A stretch of 64,000 nucleotides of DNA from Struthio camelus (lineage: Eukaryota > Chordata > Aves > Struthioniformes > Struthionidae). The translations under genes and the position numbers were made by a program. Position 1 is the first letter of the stretch, and the number at the start of each line of letters is the position of its first letter. This document shows positions 52,901 to 63,696 of the stretch, piece by piece. The stretch covers positions 39,882,911 through 39,946,910 of the forward strand of contig NC_090942.1 of the NCBI RefSeq assembly GCF_040807025.1, read 5' to 3'. The notes under the pieces were generated by a model that had not been told where the DNA came from, searched no databases, and saw nothing but the letters and a program-made list of their open reading frames with translations.

Positions 52901-55900
52901 GTCTGCTCCCCCAGCTGACTAGCCCCAGGCTTGCTGTGAGGAAAAGAACCATCATTGCTCTTGGTCACCTGGTTATGAGTTGTGGCAATATAGTTTTTGT
53001 TGACCTCATTGAACATCTGTTGACAGAGCTGTCTAAAAATGATTCCATGTCAACAACTAGGACCTATATACAGTGTATCGCTGCTATCAGTAGGCAAGCA
53101 GGTCATAGAATAGGTAAGAAAATATATGTAGTTTATCTGTAATGTTAAAAGTTTTTAGATGAGAGTAATTACTTTGCTAATTTTCTTTTATCAGGTGAAT
53201 ATCTTGAGAAAATAATTCCTTTGGTTGTAAAGTTTTGTAACGTAGATGATGACGAACTAAGAGAGTATTGCATTCAAGCCTTTGAATCCTTTGTTAGGAG
53301 GTAAGTTATTCTCAGGTGCCTGTTTTGGGCTTTCTTAGGATATGATAGTGTGCCATTTGGATATAAATGTCCATTGCTGCTTTTTGAGTAACTGAGGGGG
53401 ATTAAAGCAACTTCCTCATAGAAGAGGTGGTCTCCTTTGTACCAAGTATTTTTGCAGGCTTTGAGCTGGAACTGTTCCTTTAACTCTATCTTACAATTTA
53501 ACTGTTAAGCAATGTGTTATATCTGTGCTTTGGAAACTCTCCTGTGCCAGAGCTGCTTGTGCGTGTTGGGGGGAAGAGGGGAAATCTTTTAATAAAGACA
53601 ATATTTATTGTCCAATAGCTGTGACAAATACTTGTTATCTGAAGGCATATCTTGAGCTTCTGCAGTCTTTCTGTATAGTACATCAGGTTACATGGTAGCA
53701 TTGTACTTTCTGCCTTTCTGACCTTAATTTCTTGAACTTATAGGCAGGACAGGGTATGCTTCATTGTGCTGCCATGTGTGGGATTTTTTTTTGTTTTAGT
53801 CTCTTTTTTTTTTTTTAAAGACTTTATTTTTTGCTGACCTCTGATGTTGCTAATGGCAAGAATTATGACAGTAGTTTAGAAACTGATATGAGGAGAAAGG
53901 GATTGTATGACTGCCAAGTAGCCAAAAAACTGTGTTTGTATTTATTAGCGTTTGTCTGTCAAGGTAAAATTCATGTTTTTTTTCCAGTCCTCATTTCTAA
54001 TATATTTATCTGTATTCATTGTGATCTAACGTATTTGTATTCTAAGTTTGAGAGCGAACTGAATTTCTGTTGGAATTGAATTCTAAAAGAAACTAACCAA
54101 ACAAAACTCCCAAAATTCATAGTAATGGATGCATTGACAGTACTTCACTTGGCTAAAGTCCAAAAGTACAGTAAGTGACATGTATTTCTGCCTAAAAGAC
54201 TTCCTTAATTCTTTAAGGTAATCTGGAAATTACTTATTTTTGTACTATGCAGGTGTCCTAAAGAAGTTTATCCTCATGTATCTACTATTATAAACATTTG
54301 TCTAAAATATCTTACCTATGATCCTAACTATAATTATGATGATGAAGATGAAGATGAAAATGCTATGGATGCTGATGGTGGTGATGATGATGATCAAGGT
54401 ATATTCTTTTTTGGTTTTGAGGAGAGGAAGAGCTTGTGATTTTTAACCTGCACCGATTTAAGGAAATTGAAATGGCTGGTGTCGCTACTGAGTGCTAGCG
54501 TTTGAATGACTTGTATGCTTGTATGTTCAATTCTTGTACTGCTTTTAAACATACCTTATGAACTCGCCTCTCAGAATAAGAGTACAGCATGGTGGTCTAG
54601 TTTTCAGCATGTATCTGCGGTGAGGAATTCCAAGGGTGAATATAAAGTACAAGATAAATATTTAACATTGAAAGATGGAAAAAATTAGATGTAAAAAGGC
54701 AGAAGCACGTAGGGTGGTATAACTGAGTGAGAAGAAATTCAGTTCATGAATGGAAGCTACATATTCAGCATGGGAAAGAGCTCTTTGCTGCTTTTCACCG
54801 GAAAATATCGTTGCCCGATGCTTAAAATTGGAAACGATTTAGAATTACAAAACACTCTTAATGTTTTCCTGTGGGAGAAAAATGTTTTATAAAAACGTGG
54901 ACACACAAGCAATCTGGACCCAGAACAATGTTCTCGTTACTTTGAGAATCAGTGAGCCATATACTATTGCTTTAGCTTATAAAAAGTAAAAGTTTGCATT
55001 GCTTACTGTATACTCGCTGTTATTTGGTGGGGGCATAATGGTATGATTTGATTTCTTCCTAGAAAGAAACAAACAATTTGTTGAATCTTGATCAACTAGT
55101 AATTATTGTTACCTTGTTGCTTATATGGTAAATAAAGAGGAATATGCTTTAAATCAGTAGTCAGGCTGTAAATATGGTGGGGAAACACTCTATCCCTTTT
55201 GCAGTTTAAATTAATAGATGTGTAGGACTAGTGTGAGGAAAATTAGCAGAGAAAATTGGTCTTAAAATTTAGGCAGTTTACAAGGCTTTTTAGGTGTGTT
55301 TTTTTAACACACTTAACGAAAGAAATAGGTAGAGAAGCGTATGCCTTACACAAAGAACCTAAGTGTATTTTTATTAATTGTTTAAAATAAAACTTGATGC
55401 TTTGATTGTCTAGACTTGAACATATGCATAATTTATTTTTTCTAGGGAGCGATGATGAATATAGTGATGATGATGATATGAGCTGGAAAGTGAGGCGTGC
55501 AGCTGCTAAATGTCTGGATGCTGTGGTTAGCACGCGACATGAAATGCTTCCAGAATTCTACAAAACTGTATCTCCTGCATTAATAGCCAGATTCAAAGAG
55601 CGTGAAGAGAATGTAAAAGCAGATGTTTTTCATGCATATCTTTCTCTTTTAAAACAAACTCGACCTGTGCAGAGTTGGCTTTGTGATCCTGATGCAATGG
55701 AGCAAGGAGAGACACCTTTGACGATGCTTCAGAGTCAGGTTATTTGTCAAGATTTCATATGTTTGGAAGACGCACTGAAACTGTGCCCTGACCTTAGTTG
55801 TTTATTTTCACCTCTAAAACTTATATGTCATAGTTTAGCCAGGTTATCAGAGTAAACTTACTATTTTTTGCTTTCAGTAATATAGAAATAAAATCTAATG

Positions 55901-58900
55901 ATCAAGGTAAAACCTGATTTGTTACAATGTGTTGTATTTAAAGAAAGAAAAGAGGGATAGTGCTGAAAAAAAATTTCTCCTTTCCTGAGCAAATTATTAC
56001 GGTGACTTTTCAAATGTTCCTCTGTACAATTGTTTTATAGATGCAAATCTAATTTTGCTTTTTTAGCGCATCTTTTAAAATTAAATTACTGTAATGCTTT
56101 TTGAGATAGTAACTGATTTGAAGCTTCATTTCACAATGTTTATGCAAACTTCTTTGGTTCTGCAGAGAAATTGGAAATAGAGGTGTATGTGTCCCCCTCC
56201 CCCCATGATCTATGATGAAAGAAATGTCAGCTATTGAACCAATTAACAGAAATGTGATGATTACAGGTTCCCAACATAGTTAAAGCCTTGCACAAACAGA
56301 TGAAGGAGAAAAGTGTGAAGACTCGACAGTGTTGCTTTAACATGCTGACTGAGCTAGTAAACGTGTTACCTGGAGCCCTAACACAACATATTCCTGTACT
56401 TGTACCAGGTATGGTAAGCATACTGTTAACTTAAAAAGTAACTTGGATGTGAAGTTTCTAAACCTTTAATCTTGACTATGTTCTTTATAACAGCTTTGAA
56501 GTATTGCTTCTATTTAAAGAAACTGGCAAAATAATCAGCCACTGTGTGAATCCATATAAATATTTAAATGGCATGTTTCCATTAATCTTGAAAACAAGTA
56601 AGATTGTTTGTAAGATTGTTTTTTTCCTTCTGAGCTTAAAAAAAGCTGATTTACCTCTAATTGCAGTATCAAACTCTGCCTTTGTTTTTTTTCTCAGCTA
56701 AGCAAAATATTGCCCGTGCTTTACCTTTTGGGACCTAAAATACTGAATATTGAAGTAACAAGGAAAAGTAAATTTTGACAAGATCAGACTTCAGAATTCC
56801 TTTATAGTTAGGAAAAGGCATCACAAACCATCATTTGGTCCATTCTGTGGCTCCTCTGTGTAGAGGAGCTTTGAAGACTAACTGTTTGAATAAAATAGCG
56901 GAAAGGGGGCTGGGAGGCATTTGGGAAAGGCTGCGAGCAGAAAACATCAGTATAGCTGCCATCCTTCATAAATTTTAAAGTGTTCTAAGAGAATAAATAC
57001 AGTCTAAAAATAAATTTTTTCTTTTCTCTTACAGGAATAATTTTTTCACTTAATGACAAATCAAGTTCTTCTAATCTGAAGATAGATGCTTTGTCCTGTT
57101 TGTATGTGATCCTCTGTAATCATTCTCCCCAAGTCTTTCATCCTCATGTTCAAGCATTGGTACCTCCAGTAGTAGCTTGTGTTGGTGACCCCTTTTACAA
57201 GATAACATCAGAGGCTCTTTTGGTTACACAACAACTTGTGAAGGTCATTCGTCCTTTAGACCAGCCTTCTTCCTTTGATGCTACTCCTTACATCAAAGAT
57301 TTATTTACTTGTACAATCAAGAGATTAAAGGCTGCTGACATTGATCAGGAGGTAAAAGAGAGGGCAATATCTTGCATGGGTCAAATCATTTGTAGCCTTG
57401 GTGACAGCCTCGGCACAGACTTGCCCAGTACACTTCAGATCTTCCTAGAGAGACTGAAGAATGAGATCACTCGGTTAACTACAGTGAAGGCCATGACACT
57501 GATTGCTGGTTCTCCTTTGAAGATAGATTTAAGACCAATCCTTGGGGAAGGAGTTCCTATTCTTGCCTCTTTTTTGAGAAAAAACCAGCGAGCTTTGAAA
57601 CTGGGCACTCTTTCTGCTCTAGATATTTTAATTAAAAATTACAGTGACAGCTTGACAGCTGCCATGATTGATGCTGTCCTGGATGAGCTTCCACCTCTCA
57701 TTAGTGAAAGTGATATGCATGTATCACAGATGGCCATCAGTTTTCTTACAACACTGGCTAAAGTATATCCATCCTCCCTCTCGAAGATCAGTGGGTCCAT
57801 TCTCAACGAACTTATTGGGCTGGTGAGATCGCCTCTACTCCAGGGTGGAGCACTTAGTGCCATGCTAGAATTTTTCCAAGCTTTGGTTGTGACTGGGACA
57901 AATAACTTAGGCTATATGGATTTACTACGCATGTTAACGGGTCCAGTGTACTCGCAGAGCACAGCACTTACTCACAAGCAGTCTTACTATTCTATTGCCA
58001 AATGTGTAGCTGCCCTTACTCGAGCTTGCCCTAAGGAAGGACCAGCTGTTGTAGGTCAGTTCATTCAAGATGTCAAGAACTCCAGGTCCACGGATTCCAT
58101 TCGGCTTTTGGCTTTGCTTTCTCTTGGGGAAGTTGGGCATCACATTGACTTAAGTGGACAAATTGAGCTGAAATCTGTAATATTAGAAGCATTCTCCTCT
58201 CCTAGTGAAGAAGTCAAGTCGGCAGCATCTTATGCATTAGGCAGTATTAGTGTTGGCAATCTTCCTGAATATCTGCCGTTTGTCTTACAAGAAATAACCA
58301 GTCAACCTAAGAGGCAATACCTTCTTCTTCATTCCTTGAAAGAAATAATTAGCTCTGCATCAGTGGTTGGTCTCAAACCATATGTTGAGAACATCTGGGC
58401 CTTACTTCTGAAACACTGTGAATGTGCAGAAGAGGGTACAAGGAATGTTGTTGCTGAATGTTTGGGCAAGCTTACTTTAATAGATCCGGAGACTCTGCTT
58501 CCGCGACTCAAGGGATACTTGGCATCAGGTGAGTGGTAACTGATGTATATATTGTAGCAGATAGTTGTGTTCCCTATTAATAAATTTGTCTGGTTTTATA
58601 AATTTTGTGATACTTCAGAAATGAAGGGTTTTTTTTTTTCCCTCAAAAACAATGTGAAGCTTAATTAGGTAAGTGTAAAATTTGAGTTCTTCCACCTGGT
58701 TTTCACTGGATGTGCTTTCTAGCCATTGCACTTCCCTTTTTCCTTGAGGAAGTTAGCGTTATGTAACATGAATTGCTTTTATATTTTGCTTTGAGATGAT
58801 GGTATTTCAACTTATGTTCTATTTAACAAAGATTTGTAAAATTCAGAGGGGCAACATGAGGGACAAGGGGACAGCACTACTTGACAGAGCAATTGCAACA

Positions 58901-61900
58901 TATTGACATGTTGGAATAAATTGCACCGCTTCCAATTTTCAGATTGAAATTCTCAAGTATATAAGGATTAGGAAGGTTGAAGGATCATTGTGCATAATTT
59001 GTGAATCAGTTTCATATCATGACCTGTATTGACATAAATATTTTCTTCATCTACTTCTGCTATAAGAGTGGAATCTGTAGACCTGTTCTTGATGACTTAA
59101 AAAATCCGTTCTAATAGATTCATTGCTTGTGTTTTCTCTAGAAGACAAATGTTTATTTTAAATGTTTTTTTTTCTGTTTAAAATGTAACACTGGTACGTG
59201 TGTGGAAGAAACATATTATAGTACTAGTAATAATTAACTGACTCTTAAGAATCCTAAAGAATATCAGATTTTTTAAAGAAAATTGTATATGGTTTAAGTT
59301 CTCTGTTGTTCTATTTTAATATTAAATGCTATCCCTAATTATATTTCAAATTAGGATCGTCATATGCTCGAAGTTCAGTGGTTACGGCTGTTAAATTCAC
59401 TATTTCTGACCATCCACAACCCATAGACCCACTGTTGAAGAACTGCATAGGTAAGTTCTTTTTTTTTTTAGTGACAGCTTCTAAATTTTCAAGCAATAGA
59501 ATTACAATTAAAATCTGTTCATTGCTTTTTCAGAAGAATTAGATAGCTATTAGTGATAGCTATTGGTGGGAACAGTTACAAAATGATTCCTCATTTAGGA
59601 TAATAGCCAGTTATCTCTATTGAAACTCCAGCTTATTTATCACATATTTTTACTACTCGGAATTTAAAAGTAGTGCGTAGTGAAGCTATGACAGTAGAAG
59701 GTTCCCAAAGGCTGTTTTTCTTCCTCTCTCCTTCCCTCTCTCCCACCCTGTATCAGTTTGGTGTAAGGAGTACCGTCTCTTCACCCACTGCGGTGGACTT
59801 GGGAATATTTGTGACATTCGGTCACTCAAAATACATAAGCGTATGTGAATTCTGAGTGTTGCCAAGTGACGAATAGTAAACTTAGATATTTGTGATTCTG
59901 TAATGCTTTGTGATTTGAAAGTTATTGGAAGCATATTTTTTTTTGTATACGGATAAGGCGATCAGAGCTTTCAGTAGAGCGCTAATGCGACAAAGAGTTG
60001 TAATGCTGTGGCTTTTTGATCCGTGCATATGTTCTCATTTGTATGACATAACTGTATTGTAGATTTGTCTAATATGCTATGGTGAATGTTTTATAGTGGA
60101 TTGATTACGGGTTTAAACATCTGTAAAATTGTGTATACCACACTCAGTTTAATGCGGGGAAAGATCAATCTTTTAAAACATACAGTATTGTAGAGAGCAA
60201 GGTTTCTATTTATTGAAGAATGATGCCAGTTCCTGTATGTTACTTTTCATCACTGAGCTGAAATATTTTTAACAATTTAAAGAATTGGATGTATCTGAGT
60301 TTTTTCACCTGGCCCCCCCCCCCCCCCCCCCCTGCACTGTAGCTGGCTTACCCCTTTGGTTTCTGGGCAAATTCTTTGGCTTTCCAATCAAAAAAACTAT
60401 TAGCATTTACTAGTTCAAAAAACTCAGTCATCTTTAGTTTTGTTACCTAGTACCTTTGTGTATATAATAGTCATTTTGATGTTTAAACGCTGTTTTTCTC
60501 CTTTTTAAATTTTTTGTCATCGCAGAAGTTGCTAGTAAAACATCACAGACATGGGCAAAAATACAATATATTCCTGCAGGCGTTTGTTTTACCAAAGCAG
60601 TGTTGCAGAACTCTAAGGGATCTGAAAAGTGTGCTGAGTGTGGAATGATAGAGGTGTTCCTATGTTAATGTATATTGAGTGGGCTTATCTTCTGGCAATT
60701 TAGGAACTCTTTAATATACGCCAATTTAGGAGTTAAAAAGCAATATTGATAGTTTCCTTGAGAGAGGTTCTTTAATTCTTAAACTGCAGAATTTGACGTT
60801 GCTTTTCTAAAGCATTTTCTGAGAGACTTTAATGGAGAAGAAGAAAGCTATTGTTTCGTAGCTGTTAAATATAATTTTCACTAATTTATGGACTATACCT
60901 TAAAAACCGAATAGACAAGCATTTGGTTGAAATAGCGTTAAGTGAGAGCCATTTACTTTGAAGCTGCTTTTCTATTTCTTTTTTGTTACGTGAAATATTA
61001 TATAACTCAAATATATTAGTATTTTTTGTAGGAATGTAAATACATATATTTGTGTAGTCTTGCTAAAATAGCAGGTATTAGTCTCTGTTGCGTTAAAGTA
61101 ACTCTTGCGTTAAAAACACCTTGTTGAAAGGTTAAAACTAAGCAAGAATATTTTTAAAGTAGGAAGAAAAATCCTCATTGGTTGATTTATTTCTGTACGC
61201 GATTGCAGGTGATTTTCTGAAAACACTGGAAGACCCAGATCTCAACGTCAGGAGGGTAGCCCTAGTGACATTTAACTCGGCTGCACACAATAAACCATCC
61301 TTAATAAGGGACCTGTTAGATACTGTGCTTCCTCACCTTTACAATGAAACAAAAGTCAGAAAGGAGCTAATCAGAGAGGTATGTTAACTGAGAAAAACAA
61401 GGTTAAAAATATGTAAATAGGCTCCCAGTTTTTCTGACTATACTGTTTTTTAACTTTGTTTTTATTTGCTGACAGGTGGAAATGGGACCATTTAAGCATA
61501 CAGTTGATGACGGGTTGGACATAAGAAAAGCAGCTTTTGAGTGCATGTATACCCTTTTGGATAGCTGTTTGGATAGACTAGATATTTTTGAATTCTTAAA
61601 CCATGTTGAAGATGGCTTGAAGGATCACTATGACATTAAGGTTAGGTGTCACTTTTCTCTCTCTAAGCAGTAAATAAGTGAAAATATTTTAAATATTGAA
61701 TAGATTGAAATGGTAAGAGTATTTCATATGCTTAAATATTTCAGTGTATTTGTCATTTTTCTTAAAACGTTACTATTAAAAAGGTTGCGTAGTATTCTAG
61801 GGAATATCTGCCAGTGTTGAGCTTAACTGATTCTTGAACTGTTTTTCTCTCAAACTAGATGCTAACCTTTTTAATGCTGGTGAGACTGTCCACCCTTTGT

Positions 61901-63305
61901 CCAAGTGCAGTGCTACAGAGGTTGGATAGACTTGTTGAACCTTTGCGTGCTACATGTACAACGAAGGTATTACTTTAAATTTAAAACTTCTATTCATGAA
62001 TTGTTTTGTATTGTTATTTCATAGAAGTATAAATGAACTTGTATATGAAGTATACTGCTGAGGACCTAGCTGTATCACTGCTGTTTCCTGAACAATGGTT
62101 TATAAGCTGCAATAGGCAGTATAATGTAAATATTTGGAGCCTTACACATGTATTAAATATTTTAAATAAGTTACACATAGAAAAAAGTGTACATTTATTA
62201 GGTTTTTAAATTATCTAATCTTTTTGGTTGGTATTTCTTTAGTTCCTTATAAATCTAACTGCCACTTGGGCAGCTTGTAAGTCTTAGATTTTGTTATGAA
62301 CATTAAAAATGGAATACTCACTTTCTTTTTGACTTTTGATGACAATGTTATTGCAGACAAGCATTTGATTGCTGAAGGATGTGTGCAATGTCAATCAGTG
62401 CTTTCTTTTCCCCTTCCCCCTTCATGTGAATGATTAAAAGATTATTGGGACACAGTTGTTTCTCATTCCACCCCCTACTCCCTTACTACTCATGTCTGGA
62501 TACATCTACATTCTGATAGTGATTTAATGCCTGCTTTACCTTTCTTTTCCATTACTGTTATCTCAGTTACATTTGAGATTAAGAAGTTGGACTGCTTTTA
62601 ATGATAAATTATATTTGTATCATTGAAATATCTCAGACTTAGAACAAAAGGTTAACCAGTTATTCTAATAAAGGTAAACATTTTTGCTGAAATTTTTGTA
62701 CTCTGGAATCCTAGAACTATTGTGATAACATTGTAATGTTTATACTGACCTTATTAGTTGGAATTTGGCTGCTATAATTGTTTTGATTTGATAGTTGACT
62801 TGATAGCTCATCTTTTTCTGCTTAACTTGCAATTTTCAAGTTTCAGTCAGTTTGTATACTGGTGGTGGTAAGTCTTCTAGGTAGATTGATTAGTTGCTGT
62901 TAATATTATTTTCCCCCCGTTTAATGCCGCTTAGATTTAGCGCATAAGCCATTTTGAAAGCTGTCCAAAGTGGTCGTATGGAACGAAACAGGTCTTTAAG
63001 GTATATATGTGTATTTTTAAGATGAGCGTAGAGAAAGGGTTGAGGAAAAGTTTCATACATATTTTAATTTTTCCCCCTAGGTAAAGGCAAATTCAGTGAA
63101 ACAGGAGTTTGAAAAGCAAGATGAACTGAAAAGATCTGCTATGAGGGCAGTAGCAGCGCTTCTAACCATTCCAGAAGCAGAGAAGAGTCCATTAATGAGT
63201 GAATTTCAGTCACAAATAAGCTCTAACCCTGAGCTGGCAGCCATCTTTGAAAGTATCCAAAAAGATTCATCATCCACTAACTTGGAATCAATGGACACTA
63301 GTTAA
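34879..63305 (+). CDS. CAND1: CAND1, cullin-associated NEDD8-dissociated protein 1 (15 coding exons, complete)
   Basis: CAND1 (TIP120A) binds un-neddylated cullin-RBX1 in cytoplasm and nucleus and swaps substrate receptors of cullin-RING ubiquitin ligases; this is family knowledge. Joining 34879-34946, 39003-39146, 50185-50339, 52309-52432, 52857-53113, 53195-53300, 54253-54398, 55446-55738, 56267-56408, 57035-58528, 59355-59450, 61209-61378, 61476-61640, 61859-61966 and 63081-63305 gives 3,693 nt, or 1,230 codons plus TAA, the length of the human protein. Every intron is GT-AG and all phases match. The start [15 protein letters not shown] and end [11 protein letters not shown] are those of CAND1 rather than CAND2. 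HEAT repeats fill most of the protein, an acidic loop lies at residues 314-344, and the C-terminal TIP120 domain covers about 1040-1205. From memory, the human protein differs at only about ten mostly conservative sites. Intron 2 is 11 kb and intron 5 only 81 bp. I see no frameshift or premature stop. Confidence 0.98.
34947..39002 (+). other. CAND1: CAND1 intron 1 (4.06 kb)
   Basis: The donor is gtacga and the acceptor tcttttgtcag. The first 450 bp are still CpG island. A short CR1 3'-end relic lies at about 35411-35482. An 18-base T run sits at 37304-37321 and a short TG repeat near 37050. I see no other gene in it. Confidence 0.9.
35411..35482 (+). mobile_element. CR1 LINE 3'-end relic (about 70 bp)
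   Basis: It contains ggttagatgagg, then the CR1 hallmark gtcccttccaacctc, then ggattctgtgaa, in the order found at the 3' end of CR1. It is extremely 5'-truncated and diverged, and it sits at the border of the CpG island. Confidence 0.75.
39003..39146 (+). CDS. CAND1: CAND1 coding exon 2 (residues 23-70)
   Basis: The acceptor is tcttttgtcag and the donor is TG|gtacgt. It encodes the first HEAT region, starting [16 protein letters not shown] and ending VQNLAVK plus two bases of the next cysteine codon. The internal methionine at codon 25 could be mistaken for a start, but exon 1 fits the known N-terminus exactly. Confidence 0.97.
39147..50184 (+). other. CAND1: CAND1 intron 2 (11.0 kb)
   Basis: This is the largest intron in the gene. 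It is T-rich on the sense strand, with many T runs and a 20-base A run at 46238-46257. I recognise no transposon, RNA gene or exon in it. Several antisense open frames (for example 44798-45304 and 49466-49891) look like by-products of base skew. Confidence 0.85.
46238..46257. repeat. Poly(A) run, 20 bases
   Basis: Twenty consecutive A lie between gtggact and gcactgg. No upstream LINE or SINE body is recognisable, so it is treated as a simple repeat. Confidence 0.85.
50185..50339 (+). CDS. CAND1: CAND1 coding exon 3 (residues 71-122)
   Basis: It follows the 11-kb intron 2, with acceptor tttatacag and donor G|gtaagg. It encodes [20 protein letters not shown] through GELPPASS, part of the N-terminal HEAT arch. 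Reading through the donor gives a short non-homologous tail and a stop. Confidence 0.97.
50340..52308 (+). other. CAND1: CAND1 intron 3 (1.97 kb)
   Basis: It is AT-rich and dense in simple repeats: a TA repeat at about 50540-50559, a 20-base T run at 50919-50938, a T/A palindrome at 51141-51170 and a TG/TA microsatellite at about 51762-51828. No gene is seen. Confidence 0.9.
51762..51828. repeat. Compound (TG)n(TA)n microsatellite
   Basis: A run of tgtgtg passes into tatata, then aaatatatatttta, then a second TA run ending tatatgtatatgta. It is self-complementary and likely polymorphic in length. Confidence 0.9.
52309..52432 (+). CDS. CAND1: CAND1 coding exon 4 (residues 123-163)
   Basis: The acceptor is actttcag and the donor AG|gtaaac. 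It encodes [20 protein letters not shown] through DIMADMLS. A glycine codon is split at the 5' edge and an arginine codon at the 3' edge. Confidence 0.97.
52433..52856 (+). other. CAND1: CAND1 intron 4 (424 bp)
   Basis: GT-AG intron with a pyrimidine-rich acceptor and no recognisable feature inside. Confidence 0.9.
52857..53113 (+). CDS. CAND1: CAND1 coding exon 5 (residues 164-249)
   Basis: The acceptor is tctgttttaag and the donor G|gtaaga. It encodes [20 protein letters not shown] through ISRQAGHRI, within the N-terminal HEAT arch. The hallmark sequence [20 protein letters not shown] is intact. Confidence 0.97.
53195..53300 (+). CDS. CAND1: CAND1 coding exon 6 (residues 250-284)
   Basis: It lies only 81 bp after exon 5, with acceptor ttttatcag and donor AG|gtaagt, which is the consensus. 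It encodes [20 protein letters not shown] through QAFESFVR plus a split arginine codon. Confidence 0.97.
53301..54252 (+). other. CAND1: CAND1 intron 6 (952 bp)
   Basis: GT-AG intron with a consensus donor and T runs near 53788 and 53808. Nothing else is recognised. Confidence 0.9.
54253..54398 (+). CDS. CAND1: CAND1 coding exon 7 (residues 285-333, first half of the acidic loop)
   Basis: The acceptor is ctatgcag and the donor G|gtatat. It encodes [18 protein letters not shown] and then the acidic stretch that begins [18 protein letters not shown]. This aspartate/glutamate-rich insert, which interrupts the HEAT repeats, is a known flexible loop in CAND1. Confidence 0.97.
54399..55445 (+). 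other. CAND1: CAND1 intron 7 (1,047 bp)
   Basis: This GT-AG intron splits the acidic-loop coding region. I see nothing recognisable inside. Confidence 0.9.
55446..55738 (+). CDS. CAND1: CAND1 coding exon 8 (residues 334-431, rest of the acidic loop and next HEATs)
   Basis: The acceptor is ttttttctag and the exon ends with a complete CAG codon before gttatt. It encodes [20 protein letters not shown] through PLTMLQSQ. Reading through the donor continues open for about 117 bases (39 codons) before a stop, so intron retention would give a truncated protein. Confidence 0.97.
55739..56266 (+). other. CAND1: CAND1 intron 8 (528 bp)
   Basis: A phase-0 GT-AG intron. Its first part stays open in frame up to a stop around 55855. 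No other feature is seen. Confidence 0.9.
56267..56408 (+). CDS. CAND1: CAND1 coding exon 9 (residues 432-478)
   Basis: The acceptor is gattacag and the donor G|gtatgg. It encodes [19 protein letters not shown] through [10 protein letters not shown]. Phase is 0 at the 5' edge and 1 at the 3' edge, matching both neighbours. Confidence 0.97.
56409..57034 (+). other. CAND1: CAND1 intron 9 (626 bp)
   Basis: GT-AG intron with a good polypyrimidine tract before exon 10 and no other recognisable feature. Confidence 0.9.
57035..58528 (+). CDS. CAND1: CAND1 coding exon 10 (residues 479-976, the large central exon)
   Basis: This 1,494-bp exon encodes 40 percent of the protein, from [20 protein letters not shown] to [11 protein letters not shown]. 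The acceptor is tctcttacag and the donor G|gtgagt. It covers the middle HEAT repeats of the superhelix. Small differences from the human protein as I remember it cluster near [15 protein letters not shown]. Confidence 0.98.
58529..59354 (+). other. CAND1: CAND1 intron 10 (826 bp)
   Basis: GT-AG intron following the large central exon. It is AT-rich and nothing is recognised in it. Confidence 0.9.
59355..59450 (+). CDS. CAND1: CAND1 coding exon 11 (residues 977-1008)
   Basis: The acceptor is caaattag and the donor G|gtaagt. It encodes [20 protein letters not shown] through DPLLKNCI. At 96 bp this is the shortest internal coding exon. Confidence 0.97.
59451..61208 (+). other. CAND1: CAND1 intron 11 (1.76 kb)
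   Basis: GT-AG intron. Its only notable content is an uninterrupted 20-base C run at 60313-60332. Confidence 0.9.
60313..60332. repeat. Poly(C) run, 20 bases
   Basis: Twenty consecutive C lie between ttcacctgg and tgcactg, in an otherwise AT-rich intron. The exact length may be affected by sequencing. Confidence 0.85.
61209..61378 (+). CDS. CAND1: CAND1 coding exon 12 (residues 1009-1065, start of the TIP120 domain)
   Basis: The acceptor is gattgcag, and the exon ends with a complete GAG codon before gtatgt. It encodes [20 protein letters not shown] through VRKELIRE. It enters the conserved C-terminal TIP120 domain that contacts the cullin N-terminal region and competes with adaptors such as SKP1. 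Confidence 0.97.
61476..61640 (+). CDS. CAND1: CAND1 coding exon 13 (residues 1066-1120)
   Basis: The acceptor is tgctgacag and the donor AAG|gttagg. It encodes [20 protein letters not shown] through KDHYDIK in phase 0. The segment includes the region of the C-terminal beta-hairpin that blocks the adaptor site on cullin (family knowledge). The upstream intron is only 97 bp. Confidence 0.97.
61859..61966 (+). CDS. CAND1: CAND1 coding exon 14 (residues 1121-1156)
   Basis: The acceptor is tctcaaactag and the donor AAG|gtatta. It encodes [20 protein letters not shown] through PLRATCTTK. Both edges are phase 0, so skipping this exon would keep the frame and remove 36 residues. Confidence 0.97.
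61967..63080 (+). other. CAND1: CAND1 intron 14 (1.11 kb)
   Basis: The last intron, GT-AG and phase 0, with no recognised element. Confidence 0.9.
63081..63305 (+). CDS. CAND1: CAND1 coding exon 15 (residues 1157-1230 and stop)
   Basis: The acceptor is ttccccctag. It encodes [20 protein letters not shown] and then the C-terminal tail ending [11 protein letters not shown] before TAA at 63303-63305. The tail ends exactly where the human protein does. Confidence 0.98.
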   Translation, partial: VKANSVKQEFEKQDELKRSAMRAVAALLTIPEAEKSPLMSEFQSQISSNPELAAIFESIQKDSSSTNLESMDTS

Positions 63306-63538
63306 ATGTTTGTCTAAAATGGGGACCATTATGTTGAACCATATGATGCACTGAATTGACAGGTTATGAGTAAGAAACAGAAAAGTATCTAATCTACACA
63401 TTGTTCCACTTTATTTACCTTTACGGAGACAGTTGGCTTTTCCCATTGTTGCTTTTCTAGCATTTATTCCAGAAATGTATTTGCATAATCCAGAGTTTGT
63501 TAACCACTCTTGTTTTAGTGGATTTGGCCACATTTGGG

Positions 63539-63544
63539 AATAAA
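63539..63544 (+). other. CAND1: Polyadenylation signal AATAAA (candidate)
   Basis: A canonical hexamer lies 234 bases after the stop codon and is followed by a GU-rich element at about 63558-63567. Confidence 0.55.
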
Positions 63545-63678
63545 AAGTTGATTCATGGTGTGTGGAAATAGGTTCCAACATCCATTTGCCCTGTAATGTT
63601 TAGGATTAAAATGTTAAAATTTTGTGACCATGATTTTTTTTTTTCTTTTATTCACTCTTTCTACTTGTAAAGCAAAAA

Positions 63679-63696
63679 GGAGGAGGGGTGGGTGGG
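63679..63696 (+). other. CAND1: G-rich tract in the 3' UTR
   Basis: GGAGGAGGGGTGGGTGGG contains five G-tracts with one-base loops and could form a two-layer RNA G-quadruplex. Confidence 0.5.
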
